Source: Silurus meridionalis (lineage: Eukaryota > Chordata > Actinopteri > Siluriformes > Siluridae). From it: a DNA stretch of 64,000 nucleotides. The translations under genes were made by a program, and so were the position numbers. Positions 45,001 to 56,749 of the stretch are shown here, one piece after another (the first letter of the stretch is position 1; each line of letters starts with the position of its first letter). The stretch covers positions 25,355,500 to 25,419,499 of the forward strand of contig NC_060890.1 in NCBI RefSeq assembly GCF_014805685.1, given 5' to 3'. The notes beneath the pieces were generated by a model. It was not told the origin of the DNA. It ran no database searches and saw only the letters and a program-made list of their open reading frames with translations.

Positions 45001-46754
45001 CAGATGAAAATCAGAAGCCGGGCTTTTCAGCCTCGGGTTCCTTCCCTTCTGTTGCTGCATTAAATTGGAAGCTCCAGTTCTCGCCAGAGTCTCTTAAAAC
45101 TACTACCAGGTTTCTCTCGACAACACATTCCGAGCGCTCAGTGTCACTCGGGTAAAAAAAGAAAAAAAGAAAGACATGCTCAGGTCCTTCAGTATTCAAA
45201 TAAAGGAGGAAGAATGTAGAAGACACTTTCAGACTTCAGAAAACAGACAAAAAAAAATGCTCTGTGTTCTTTAATAATGCCAGGGAGTGTCTGTGAATGA
45301 ACTTAAGCTGTTGGCTCTTCCCATCCCTACACCGCTGCCAAGTCGACGTGCCAACCCTCTCCACCCTCCCTTCATCAATCCCACTCGCACCTTTTTTCCT
45401 CCTCCGTCCTCTGTCTAGTGAACCCCACCTCAGTTCTGTCTTTCTCATTTTCGCCAGGATCGACTATTTTTTTTCCTCTCAATAACTCTTTCGGTTATAT
45501 TTTCAGACTGCCTCACTTCCTCACTCATCCCACCACTTCTTTTTCTTCTGCATCTCTCTTCAAGTCTTTTGTTTCCTTTGAATCCGTCTGTAGACCTTTC
45601 CAAACAAATCCATCTCTTGTTCTTTCTACCCATCCCTCCCCTTCATTCGTTCCTCAATTTCTTTTAGCCTAATCCTATTGGCTTTATTAAAAGAGTAAGA
45701 CTGCGCTCGTGGTAAAGACACTCAGGCTTATCAGGTCATGACATCACAAGGCTAATTCACCGGATAGGCTCTACGTGACACGAGTGACACGTCAGATCCC
45801 AGCGCTGTCTAGCTTTCATAGCGCTAAAAATCTCGCCCTGCCGTCCTTGTTTAATCCTGCGGGGGCCCATTCGACACATTCATCTCCAGCGTCTCGCTGT
45901 GTCGACGGCGGTGACATGTTCTGGGCTCGGGCGCTCGCTGGAAAGCACCGAGAAAGCGTGAGCAAACAGTGGCAGTATTGTGAGAAAAAGAGAAAAGAAA
46001 AGCGCAAAAGGAAATTGCAGATTTGCCCTGGTGTGAATTCCGATCGACCCGGCCTCTCTATAGCTTTTAGAACAAAAGAAGTCACTTACGGGCGTGCAGG
46101 GAGAATTGTTTTTTCAGGAAGAATTACAGCCGTCTGATCCACCGAATATACACACAATACCTGCAATATACATTACAGCCTTCGGGGATGTATTTCACCA
46201 TTGCTTTGCTACAGCCATCGAGTTACAGCTCCTTGCTCCGAAAAGGGGGAAAAATCTGGAATAATTTAGACCTCGCTTACCGATTGGAGTCAAATCCCAG
46301 GTCGATACAACCTTTTCTAAAGCGACATTCCAGGTAGGTTACAATAAAAGGCTTGTTATTAGAAGCTGTACTGAAAGTCCACTAAATAAAGAGAAGGTTC
46401 TAGGAAGATAGATAAATAGACAGACAGACAAGCAATGTTTATTTCAGCACCTTTCTGCAAGTCTCTTATGGTGTCTATGCGAAATTATAACTTCTTATTG
46501 TTGAGTTTTTCATCCTGATTGGTCAGAAAGTGTCGATTTAGTTGTAACACGTTTTCGTTTCTATAGTAACAGCTTATTCGCTGAAATTTGTTTGCCGGTT
46601 TCCATGTAGCCAACAATAAATTCATTACACGAAGAAATACACGTTTTTGACGTGGTGATGTTTTTCTGAAAGGGGAAATTTGTTAAATGTTTTAGGGAAA
46701 GGATTCTCCAGTGTGGCAACTCAAAGGAAGCTGGTGAGGGAAATTTACAGTGAG
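45001..46754. other. Unassigned, partly GC-richer unique sequence
   Basis: No exon could be supported. The segment 45690-46140 is GC-richer and open in one plus-strand frame, but the residues show no family pattern. A block near 46500-46680 resembles a common fish repeat only weakly. Confidence 0.35.
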
Positions 46755-47150
46755 ATACACTATATGGCCAAAAGATTGTTGGCAGCCAACCTTAAGATTT
46801 GTGTGTGTTGTTTTGGACATTTTGTTCCACATTTAGTCTACATTTGCAGTTATAATAACGTCTATTCTTTGGGGAATATGTTTCACTAGATCTTATGGCG
46901 ATTTCAGGAGATTCATTCAGAAACATGGGTGTTAAAGTCAGGTACTGATGTAGGAGATGTGTGGAGGCCTGGGGTGCAGTCAGCGTTCACATTCATCCCA
47001 AAGGGGTTCAATAGAGGGTTTATAAGCAGCTCTTTAGCAGGAGAACTTCCACTACAACCTCATGTAAAGCAGATCTTCATGGAGATCGGGTTGTGCACAG
47101 GGGCACTGTCATGCTGGAACACGTTTGGGTCTCCTAGTGAAGATAAATGT
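46755..47150. mobile_element. MITE-A copy
   Basis: It starts tacactatatggccaaaaga, the clearest outer end of the family, and continues through tctacatttgcagttataa, ggcctggggtgcagtcagc, aaagcagatcttcatggaga and gtcatgctggaacacgtttg. The right end is missing. Confidence 0.65.
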
Positions 47151-47269
47151 AATAATAAGGATACTTATTTCCGTCTCTTTGTTACCCCTTTACTTTTCTA
47201 TCGAGTTAAACATGCTCCTGAGGTACCACTGACCAGTGTTCATGTCCCTTTGTTGCTCTCCGGATCTGC

Positions 47270-47480
47270 CCATTTCATTCCAATGGTTCAGGACCACAGT
47301 TTGCGTGAACAGTTCTGCGTTTCAGCACCTGTCACTGAACAGCACCTCAACAATGATGAACTGTAATGAATGGATATTCGGTGATGAGGATGGGTTCTAA
47401 TTTGGAGTCTGGTTCCTCTCAAGGATTCTTTCATAAGATGTCTCAGGGAGTTTTTTCTTTTTTTAGTTCTGGGGAAATAC
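47270..47480 (-). mobile_element. Repeat D copy
   Basis: In reverse orientation it carries gaggtgctgttcagtga, cattcattacagttcat and aaccagactccaaattagaa. It is one of several copies. Confidence 0.5.
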
Positions 47481-47548
47481 AGTGTGCAAGGCAGGAAAAC
47501 ACTTTGTATGATATGCCTGTTTCTTGAACTGCACCATGTGTGCGTGCG

Positions 47549-47997
47549 CCCACACACACACGCACACACACACACACACACACACAAACAAACACACACA
47601 CAGACACACACACACACACACACAACCACAACCACACTCATTTCCACCTAAAGACAATGTAGAGTAACTAATCCACCTACCAACATGTCTTTAGGATTGT
47701 GTCTCTCTGGATCAAGCCTGGACACTGCTGCTGCTCCACCACGTCCCCCTAAACCTCTCTGAGCGTATTAAGAACAGACACGAAACCTTCTCATCGCTTA
47801 AGCATGTCAGGATTCCTCCAGATGACACGCAATGACATCGATTTAAGAACCAGGCAGATCACAGGCTTCTGCCGGTTGCGGTCACGACTCTGAGTAGAAG
47901 TTAATGTGGAAAGATCGAAGAATAATAAGAGGACTGGAGCTCTTTAAACATCCTCTCATCTCCGTGTTTATCAGTGGCAGTAAACATACTAATCAAC

Positions 47998-48033
<36 letters not shown>

Positions 48034-48435
48034 AACACACACACAGACACACACACACACACACAACCACAACCACTCATTTCCACCTAAAGACAATGTA
48101 GAGTAACTAATCCACCTACCAACATGTCTTTAGGATTGTGTCTCTCTGGATCAAGCCTGGACACTGCTGCTGCTCCACCACGTCCCCTAAACCTCTCTGA
48201 GCGTATTAAGAACAGACACGAAACCTTCTCATCGCTTAAGCATGTCAGGATTCCTCCAGATGACACGCAATGACATCGATTTAAGAACCAGGCAGATCAC
48301 AGGCTTCTGCCGGTTGCGGTCACGACTCTGAGTAGAAGTTAATGTGGAAAGATCGAAGAATAATAAGAGGACTGGAGCTCTTTAAACATCCTCTCATCTC
48401 CGTGTTTATCAGTGGCAGTAAACATACTAATCAAC

Positions 48436-48490
<55 letters not shown>
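47549..48490. repeat. 439-bp tandem duplication bounded by (CA)n arrays
   Basis: The stretch from about 47560 to 48000 is repeated almost exactly at 48000-48438. The match includes the CA array with its interruptions (aaacaaacacac, cagacac), then tttccacctaaagacaatgt and onward to catactaatcaacaac. By eye there are only a couple of small differences: one C in the run cgtccccct/cgtcccct, and caaccacactca against caaccactca. A third CA array closes the second copy at 48437-48490. No gene is inside. Confidence 0.95.
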
Positions 48491-48491
<1 letters not shown>

Positions 48492-48647
48492 ATGCCAGGG
48501 CCACATGGGAGGAGATGACAATGCAAAATCACTTAAAATGCAATTTAGCATGTGACTGCTGAATTTGGGCAACAAATATTTAATGTGCAAAACACCTCTT
48601 TTTTGGATCTTCTGCACAATGTTTGCACAGATATACTCTATATTACT

Positions 48648-49155
48648 ATACACCAATCAGCCATAACATTATGACCACCTGCCTAATATTGTGTTGGTCC
48701 CCCTTTTGCTGCTAAAACAAAAGGACAAAACTAAAGCTAAACTAAATCGGTTTGAGTTACAGGATCTCGTCTGTTGGATCGGACCACACGGACCAGCCTT
48801 CGCTCCTCACGCGCATCAATGAGCCTCATCCCTCACGACCCTGTCGCCGGTTCACCACTGTTCCTTCCTTGGAGCACTTTTGATAGACCACTGCAGACCA
48901 GGAACATCCCACAAGAGCTGCAGTTTTGGAGACGCTCTGACCCAGACGTCTAGACGTCACGATTTGTTAGACTCGCTCAAAGCCTTATGCTCGACAATTT
49001 TTCCTGCTTCTAACATCAACTTTGAGGACAAAATGTTCACCTGCTGCCTAATACATAAATCCACACACTAACAGGTGCCATGATGAAGAGATCATCAGTG
49101 TTCTTCACTTCACCACACCACTATAGAATGTTATAAAGTTATGCATGATCAGTGT
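48648..49155. mobile_element. Tc1-derived element, internally deleted
   Basis: It opens with caccaatcagccataacatt and atgaccacctgcctaatatt, the known end of a teleost Tc1-type repeat. It then jumps to the far part (ctcgtctgttggatcgga, ccagccttcgctcctcacgc, acaagagctgcagttttgga, aacaggtgccatgatgaaga) and ends in a degenerate inverted copy of the first end (tgttataaagttatgcatga). Most of the transposase-derived interior is missing and the rest is broken. Confidence 0.75.
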
Positions 49156-49739
49156 GAATACCACATCTTATTACCTTCTGCACCTTCTGCACATTAATCA
49201 CTCTCGCCCCTGTACATATAGACCCTCAGTAAAATATGACCGCAGTAAAGGTAAAATTGCTCTATTTAAACTTTCACTTGGGCAAAAAGTACAAAAGTTT
49301 TAAGTATCTTAAGGATCCAAAGTACTGATTTATTATGGCTATAATGTTCCTATTATCATTTTTATCACAAGATTCTTCACTTAATCACCTCAGTTTATGT
49401 GTAAAGACTTGATGTGACCCTCAGCACACTGATCTATTAATAGAATGATATGAATGACTCAAACTAATTGCACAAAGTCACGTGTGTTGTGGTGAGTTCG
49501 ATTCTGGAGTTTCTTCCTCTCTAAATGTTCTGCTTGCTGTTGAACTGACACTGAACTGTATGTTGATGCTAAGTAGATACCACCAAAGCGCCAATCAAAA
49601 CAAGTTCATGGTGGATCGCTGTAGTAAGATATTTGACTTGAAAATGTAGTAAAGTGAAAGTTAAACTTTTCCCAAATGGAAATACTTTAGTAAAAGTACA
49701 GATATGCGAAAAAGCTACTTAAGTAGATAAAAAAAAAAA
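49156..49739. other. Unassigned intronic sequence
   Basis: I see no exon or clear repeat. It ends in a short poly(A) run near 49728-49741. Confidence 0.45.
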
Positions 49740-49960
49740 AAGTCCACCACTAAAGTCAGGTTGTTCTCAAGGTTTCTTGCTCTTGATTTCTCAGGGAGTT
49801 TTGAGGGAGCGTGCTCATTAGGGATGATTTTAAGGAACAAACATACATTCTTTGTATAACCAGTTTATCTCTGTAAAGCTGCTTCGCAACAATGTCCATT
49901 GATAAAAGTGCTCTACAAATAAAAAAGAATTGAATTAAGAAACAAGTCAAATTCATTCTG
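49740..49960 (-). mobile_element. Repeat D copy
   Basis: It contains caaggtttcttgctcttga, ctcagggagttttgaggga, tctgtaaagctgcttcgca and acaatgtccattgataaaag, the family blocks in reverse orientation. Confidence 0.6.
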
Positions 49961-51009
49961 CTCTCCGAGTTTCATGTAAACATGTGTGTGCTTGCACTTT
50001 CTCGTGCCTCTCTCTCAGACCATCTCCAGTGACGATCAGGAGCATTAGATGAGCGTTGCAGGTGACGGGTCGATGTTGTGGGGGCAGGAATGAGACCATA
50101 TCACAGCCATCAGTTTCGTGCAGACTTTAAACAGCAGCCTAATGCTACCGGAGGAAAGCGTGACTTATGACTCAGCCAGATATCTGTCCACTCTCGCGTC
50201 TGAGAAACACGAGACAAAGACAGAGAGAGAGGGAGAGAGAGCGAGAGAGAGAGAGAGAGAGAGAGTCATGTTGAAAGCATTTCCCTGATGTGTTATCACT
50301 TAAATCCCTTTCAGACTGTACACAGGTAACTCTAAATCTCTGGCCCATCACTAGCCTGATCCACTGCCAGCTCCGCTTGAGCTTGGTGCACTTCAGCCGT
50401 GGAGAAACCTTGGAGTGATTAGAAGTAAACAACTTTATAATCACGGTCTTCTAATTAGTAATCTTCTCCTGAGCCAAATGGAAACTCTTTGTGTCTGTGG
50501 TAATCTCGGGAGAGTGCATCTCATCATCTGTTAGCCTTTTTTCACAGGATGGCGCAGCACAACCCGGCGCAGGGGCTGAAATGAAAGCCAGAATTTGGCG
50601 TACCCTGGTTGAGTACCTGTGTCTGCTTCCCATTAGCGGTACCCAAGACAGGAGGAGTTCTCTGGAGGTTGTGAGAAGGTTACATCATTTCCCATGTGAT
50701 GCTTGTCTAAGTAAAAATGACATTAGTATTTATAAAGAAGCTTCAGGGACTGATTTAGAGTTTACCCAATATTCCAGCATGAGTAGTTTGAACATCAGAT
50801 CTTCAGGGTACATGGATCTTTTAGGTAACCCAGTTGATTTCAAAGTTAAATCCAAGATGTTTTAGTTACAATCAGTAACCTACTCACCATTAGAAAAGTT
50901 ATTATTTTTATTAGTGCTTACGTAGGAAGTTCATGGAGCTCTAATTGCCTGGTCACTTGGGTTGCGTTTTTGGGAAACCCGATTGGTCAGTGAAAACGAG
51001 GCCAACATT
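49961..51009. other. Unassigned intronic sequence with a short GA run
   Basis: A (GA)n-type stretch lies at about 50220-50266. Otherwise I recognise neither exon nor repeat. Confidence 0.4.
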
Positions 51010-52140
51010 TCTGAAAAAGTTCCAAGTTTGTTGAAAAGGTTCCTGCAGTGAGAATACACCCAAAAGGTCCAGCATTTCTTAAGAAGTTCCTACAGTGGAA
51101 ACACATCAAATTGCGGACAAAGTTCCCAGCTTCCTGAAAACAACTGTGTAGCTTGATGCTTCTCAAGTTCTAGGTCCCTCAAAAATACTCCAACAGTAGA
51201 AACACACCTAAAGTCTCTGAGTTCCATGTGGTCACGGTTCCAGAGTTCCAGGAAAAAATTCCTGCTAGCTTCGTAGTTCTCAAGGCCTAAATAAGTTCTT
51301 GCAGTGCAAAACTTCAGAGAACCTTTCCAGCATTGACAATGTGCCTAAAGGTTCCGGAGTTTGTAAAGTCCCTACACAAACACTTCCTGGGTTCTTGATC
51401 TCTTGACAAAGTTCACATTCCTGACAATTGGGGTTGATTTTTTTTGAAGGTCCACAAACTGCATCCTGAGAGTTCTTGCAGTGCATGTGTACAAAAAGGA
51501 TCTAAGTTCCTGAAATGTTTTCATCAATGGAATTGCACTTAAAGGTTCCTGAGTGCCTAAGGTTCCTGACAAAGTTCCCTAAAAGAATATGCCCATAATT
51601 GCAGTGTATCTACAGTTCCTGACAATGTGCTTTGGCTTGATAAAAAAATATATATACATTTCTTCTTCTACATTGTGAAAGAGTTCTTATATTGCAAGTC
51701 TGCAGGAAAGTACCAAAGTCCCTGAAAGGTTTTCAACATAGGTTCCTGAGTTCCTAAAGTTCTTGACATTTTCAACAATGGAACTGCACTTAAAGGTTCC
51801 TGAGTTTCTAAAATTCTTGAGAAAGTTCATTGAAAATGTGCCACAATAATAGTGTATCTAAAGTTCCTGACAATGTCCATGTGCTTGATTTAAAAATAAA
51901 AAAAAAGGTTCTTGCTGTAGATACACAAAAGTTCCTGCATCCTGAAACAGTTGTTTCAGTGCATGTGTGCAGAAAACTGCCCACGTTCCTGAAACATTTC
52001 CAGCAATAGAATTGCACCCAAAAGTTCAGAAGTTCCTAAAGTTTCTGATAAAGTTCCTCGAAGAGGTACAGTAACCACAGTGGCAGTGTACCTAAAGTTC
52101 CTGGATTCCTGGAAAGGTTCCTTCTGTGGAAATGTATCTA
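51010..52140. repeat. Degenerate minisatellite field (aaagttcctgagttcctaaa type)
   Basis: Phrases such as aaaggttcctgagtt, cctaaagttcctgacaa, gttccctgaaaaggttc and ttcctgcagtgga recur every 25-60 bases for 1.1 kb. Spacing is irregular and the units are diverged. Confidence 0.85.
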
Positions 52141-52489
52141 AAGCAGAGAGCTTGTAGTGTATTAATGTCCAATCTCACACTTCCTTCTTCACACTTGCAT
52201 GTGGAGGATTCATGTCTCAGGTGAATTTACCTGTGCTGAACATCACTACAGAGCTGCAGTCTACCAGAGGAGATTTTTTTTTAAGGGAATTAGACTCTGG
52301 TATGCTATAAGTGAGTGACTGGCACGTACGGGTCTCGGAGATCTTGTCAGACATTACTGTTTTTATTTAACATACTTCTGCCTCCAGTCTCTGCTTAATG
52401 TCAACTGAGAAGCTCTTTCCATGTTGTAAAACACACAGAGTGCACAACAGGAGAACCCTGCTGGAAACTACAACGTACCATAACGTACC

Positions 52490-52850
52490 ATGATACACTG
52501 TATGGACAAAAGTACTGGGACTCCAGATTTTCCAGCTATATGGTTGGATGCACACAATTGTAAAAGACGTCTTTGGATGCAGCATGAAATTGTGAGTTGT
52601 AATGGAAGATCTCCTGCTATAGAGCTTCAACCCTGTTAAACACATTAGGATGAATGTGAACACTAGAAGGCCTCCTCACCTCCATCAGTACCTGAGTTAA
52701 CTAACACCCTTGTGTCTGAACAAATGTCCACAAAATCTAATGGAACGTCTTCCCTGAACAGCAATTTGGGATCTACATGTGAAATGGAATCTACAAACAG
52801 GACGCTAATTTTTATGGTCCGGTGTCTGAAAAAGTGTATAGTGTATAAAT
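52490..52850. mobile_element. MITE-A, both ends present
   Basis: The left end tacactgtatggacaaaagt and the right end ggtccggtgtctgaaaaagt followed by gtatagtgta are inverted repeats. The interior follows the family order with deletions. Confidence 0.65.
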
Positions 52851-53376
52851 GTCATGCGTTTTCTTTTCTAGCTTTCTTTCCGCTCGGTTCTCATCACTGC
52901 CCCGAGATGTAATTCCTTATAACGGGAAAAAAAACCATCCTGACTTCCAAGACAATAAGAGTAATCTCACGGGTCCCGGCCATCTCGTTTCATTTCAAAC
53001 GCTCTCATTATGACCTAACGGCGCTCTATAAATAGCACCCCCTCTTCTTTTATAATCGAGGGAAATGGCTTACTGCTGTTGGCTCGAACAAACGTCCCAT
53101 CAGTTTTTCTAGCCGCTAAATAATGATGGATGGATGAAGCCATTATGATTCATTGACACATAACAGGTGGCGAACGGCAAGGCTTAAATCTTAGACTCCC
53201 CAAGAAGCTGTTTTTTTTCTGCTTTTACACACAAGGGGTCATTTTCAGCTACTACAATTTCCTTTTAAGAAAATCCGAGTGCTTGGACACATCTGTCTTC
53301 CATCTGAAGCATTTCATTCTTCCTCAAGCATGATGGTATTTCTAATGACGTCCACCGTATTAACGAACACGTTCAT
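52851..53376. other. Unassigned, apparently unique sequence
   Basis: No repeat blocks were recognised. It contains homeodomain-type AT-rich cores (for example ctaaataatgatgg near 53117). It is a candidate regulatory region only. Confidence 0.35.
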
Positions 53377-53379
53377 GAG

Positions 53380-53432
<53 letters not shown>

Positions 53433-53540
53433 TGTTCTGGTGACTAGTAAAAGCAGATAGAAAACAGTCCATTGCTCCACTATGATTCACACAACACCAG
53501 AAGCAGTTCTCCATAACCGGTCCTCACAATGCACACATTC

Positions 53541-53586
<46 letters not shown>

Positions 53587-53715
53587 ATTTACATTTACAC
53601 ACACGGTGTGTTCTGGTAACTAGTAAAAGCAGATAGAAAACACTCTGTTGCTCTACTTGATCCACCCAACACCAGAACCAGTTCTCTATAACTGGTCTTC
53701 ACAATTTACACACAC
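53377..53715. repeat. Tandem duplication with (CA)n, period about 170 bp
   Basis: The segment ggtgttctggtgactagtaa through cagttctccataaccggtcc (about 53430-53520) is repeated at 53604-53695 with mismatches (ggtaactagtaaaagcag, cagttctctataactggtc). Each copy is preceded by a (CA)n array (53381-53430 and 53545-53581). Confidence 0.9.
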
Positions 53716-54234
53716 ACACACACTTTATGTAGCATTACACAGCAAGCAGCTCACACAGGACGTCCTGAACCCTCACACTGGTGAAAGATAAACACAGAGC
53801 CAGATTCCAGGCATTTAATATCCCGTTAAAGCGTCATTTAAAAGAAAATCCCTGGCATGTGCTCTGGAATTCTCCTGCTCCAGGTTTTCAGTGACGTTCC
53901 CAACAGAGTTCTCTTTTTCATTTTAGTTTTAATTTATAGATTTTTGGTTCACTCAGGAGGAGTTCCTCCATACAGTTGCATACGGTTAAGCTCTGGAAGG
54001 TGGCACTTCTCTGCTCCCAGATTTTCGTTCCTGAACTCAAACACATTCTTGTCACTTCCATGATGAGGTTCCTGTATTTCTTTGCTTGCATCATATTTAG
54101 TGCTATTTGCATTTCATTGTCTTTTCTATGTTTACGCTGCTCAGTGACCAATCTGAATCTTATCTCTCCTCGATACTGGCTTTTAAGAGTTGAAACGAGG
54201 TTCCTAAGAAACTTCCTGCAGTGTAAGTGTGCGG
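53716..54234. other. Unassigned intronic sequence
   Basis: I see no exon or named repeat. The phrases gaggttcct and tcctgcagtg recall the 51-kb field and may be distant outliers of it. Confidence 0.4.
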
Positions 54235-54440
54235 ATATTAAAAGAGCTCTATAGCAGGAGATCTTCCACTCCAACCTGTGTAAAGCAGATCTTCATGGAG
54301 CTGGCTTTGTACACAGGATTGTGCATTGTCATGCTGGATCAGCTTTAAGGATTCTAGTTCAAGTAAAGGGACAATGTCATGTTACAGCATCCAAATACGT
54401 CCTATACAATTGTGTGCCTGAAACTTTGCTGTAACAGATT
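54235..54440. mobile_element. MITE-A, part 1 (split by repeat D)
   Basis: The blocks ctatagcaggagatcttcca, taaagcagatcttcatggag, gtcatgctggatcagcttt and atacaattgtgtgcctgaa are in order. The sequence then breaks at a repeat D insertion and resumes at 54840. Confidence 0.65.
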
Positions 54441-54446
54441 GAGGAA

Positions 54447-54835
54447 GGAATCAAGTCAAGTTTATTTGTATAGCGCTTTTCACAAAAGACATTGTCTCAA
54501 AGCAGCTTTACACAAATCAACAGTGAAGGTGAATGGTGTGTGTGTGTATTTATCCCTGATGAGCAAGCCGTGGCGACTGTGGCAAGGAAAAACTCCCCTT
54601 AGATGTTATGAGGAAGAAACCTTGAGAGGAACCAGACTCAAAAGGGGAACCCATCCTCATCTGGGTGACATCAAGAGTTTGATCATAAATCTTTCAACAA
54701 TACAGAACACTGGACAGTGAGAACTAACATGATTACTGGAGTATAAGATTATAAGTGATGTTCTTTCTGCAGTCTTATACAGTCTATATGGTTAGTAGCT
54801 CCGAGTTTTATGAGCTCAGCATTTGTGATCACCAC
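54447..54835 (+). mobile_element. Repeat D, best copy
   Basis: It reads caagtttatttgtatagcgc, cattgtctcaaagcagctt, ctgatgagcaagccgtggcg, aaggaaaaactccccttaga, aggaagaaaccttgagagga and aacccatcctcatctgggtg. This is the well-known dispersed teleost repeat. There is no coding frame. Confidence 0.75.
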
Positions 54836-54839
54836 AGAT

Positions 54840-54915
54840 CCAGCATCAGCTCAGAAGAACCACATACGGCTAGAAACAGTCGGGTGTCCCAATACTTTTG
54901 GTACCATATTTCTGA
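54840..54915. mobile_element. MITE-A, part 2
   Basis: It continues the interrupted element with accacatacggctagaaaca and gtcgggtgtcccaatactttt. Confidence 0.6.
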
Positions 54916-54975
54916 ATGAAACACACAAATGAAAATCTATTTATTTATTTTTTTTTATGAAAAAGGCATAATAAT

Positions 54976-54977
<2 letters not shown>

Positions 54978-55038
<61 letters not shown>

Positions 55039-55041
55039 CAT
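54978..55041. repeat. (CA)n microsatellite
   Basis: About 64 bp of CA with one CG interruption near its end. Confidence 0.97.
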
Positions 55042-55569
55042 GAAGTCGCTAAGCGCTAGTGTTCGTGCTAGCCGAGAGCGCTAAGACAGACAGAGAGACA
55101 GTGAAGGCTGTAAAAAAAAGCCACACTGTTCAGGTCTGAAATTTCAGCCTCCTGCTGTAAGCGTCTGAATGCCTGCAGTATGAGAATATTCTGAAATGCC
55201 AGTAGGAAAGAGAGAGAGACAGAACGTGATATCTTTAAAGGAAATGATGCAAGTCCCTGAAGCTGAAGACATCTCCTGTTCTCCTCATCACACCAGGAAA
55301 AAAACAGTGAATTTTAATGTCCTTTTAATCATTCTATCGTTTTTATGGGTTTCTCTCTTTTATTTTTTACAATTCAGGGTCGATCTCTAAATCTGGATCA
55401 AGCAGGTGTCTTGCTAGCACTCGTCGTGGAAAGATTAATTTTTTTCCATCCGTGTCGTGTTCACTCTGAACCTTATTAAGCCTCCAGGCTCAGGATCAAC
55501 AGAACTTTATCATTTTCGGAATTGCAGTCAAAACAATGCGTCAGAATCACGTCATGCTTCAGCAATGAA
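55042..55569. other. Unassigned intronic sequence
   Basis: I see no exon or repeat. Confidence 0.45.
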
Positions 55570-55725
55570 ATTGACATTTATGCCATTTGGCAGACGCACT
55601 TATCCAGATCAACTGAGCAGTTGAGGGTTGAGGGCCTCGTTCAAGGGCCCTTCAGTAGCAGCCTGGTGCCAGGATTTAAACTTACGACCTTCCAATCCAG
55701 ACTCCAATGCCTTAACCACTGAATG
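55570..55725 (-). mobile_element. SINE-2 copy
   Basis: In reverse orientation it has the L2-like tail (tttggcagacgcacttatcc), the body (gggcctcgttcaagggccct) and the head (ttggagtctggattggaag, then cagtggttaaggcattgg). Confidence 0.6.
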
Positions 55726-55790
55726 AGTCTCAACAAATCTCCCTAAAATCTAGTGGAACATCTTCCCAGAAGAGTGAAGGTTACTAAAAG
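55726..55790. mobile_element. MITE-A fragment
   Basis: It shows aaatctagtggaacatcttc followed by ccagaagagtgaaggttact. Only this short block is present. Confidence 0.5.
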
Positions 55791-56084
55791 GAGTGAGAAA
55801 TATAAGATAACGGAACCAAGTCAATCTTTTGAAATAGCAGGTAGGCATTTAATACTCAAAATACTCAAAAACAACCATTCACAACTGCTGTTTCTCCATC
55901 ATTGTACATTTGCAAGACCCTGGCATGGAGGAGTCTGTGTTTTGGTGTTGAATCTATAATGATCTCAGATGTTAAGCTATTTTATGAGTTGCTCAGGAGA
56001 TCCTGGCTCCACAACTGACTGTATAAGACTGTAGAAAGCACATTACTCAAGTTTTTAATGTTTTTAATGGTTCATAATCACACT

Positions 56085-56290
56085 TTTGGTGTCAGCCAGG
56101 GCTTAGAGTCTGGTTCCTCTAAAGGTTCCTTTCTGGTTCCTCATAAAGGTCATCAGCTCATCAGCGATAAATACACATGAATTTAAATAGAAGTGAATTT
56201 GTTCCTATAATTCTAACATTCTGTAAAGCTGATTCGAGACAATGTCGTAAAAATAAGTATTACATTTCATTGAGCATTTACAATAAATCA
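56085..56290 (-). mobile_element. Repeat D copy, diverged
   Basis: It carries agagtctggttcctctaaag, gtaaagctgattcgagacaa and tgtcgtaaaaataagt in reverse orientation. Confidence 0.5.
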
Positions 56291-56749
56291 AGTTAAGAAG
56301 TCAGGGTTAAAAGTAGATTTGAGATGATAGATACTAAATGTGAGATATGAAGTCAATATTTTGAGTTAAATCCGAGTTTCCACATGTCGCCGCTGTCAGA
56401 ATTCTATCCGATAAGTCTGTGAGGCAGAGCGAGTGCTACTGTAACACTCAGAGGAGCTACTGCCAGTGAGCATGAATCTCACACCGAGTGTACCACGAGA
56501 CACGACGTGAACCCTCTGACCCTGACACTCGTCTCCTTCAGGGCTTTGACAGCTATCTTCTGCTCGTTGCACTGTGGCTGGTTTGAAGGCGTGTAACCCA
56601 AGACGGTGTTGTGTCTACGTCTCTTCTCCTCAGATTAAACACGACAGAGATAAGAAGGGAAAAAAAAACATTTGGGAGGATTTAAGAAAATGAATTGATG
56701 AGTGGCTGAGAAAGGACTGATATCAATAAGCTTCTGATGTATTATTAAT
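56291..56749. other. Unassigned intronic sequence
   Basis: I see no exon or repeat. Confidence 0.45.

Noticed and set aside
45775..46137. 120-codon GC-rich plus-strand frame
   Set aside because: No recognisable domain and no convincing splice or polyadenylation context; it runs antisense to a comparable minus-strand frame, as expected for chance in GC-richer DNA.
50491..50865. 124-codon plus-strand frame within the mkx intron
   Set aside because: The residue pattern matches no family I know, and there is no promoter or splice evidence.
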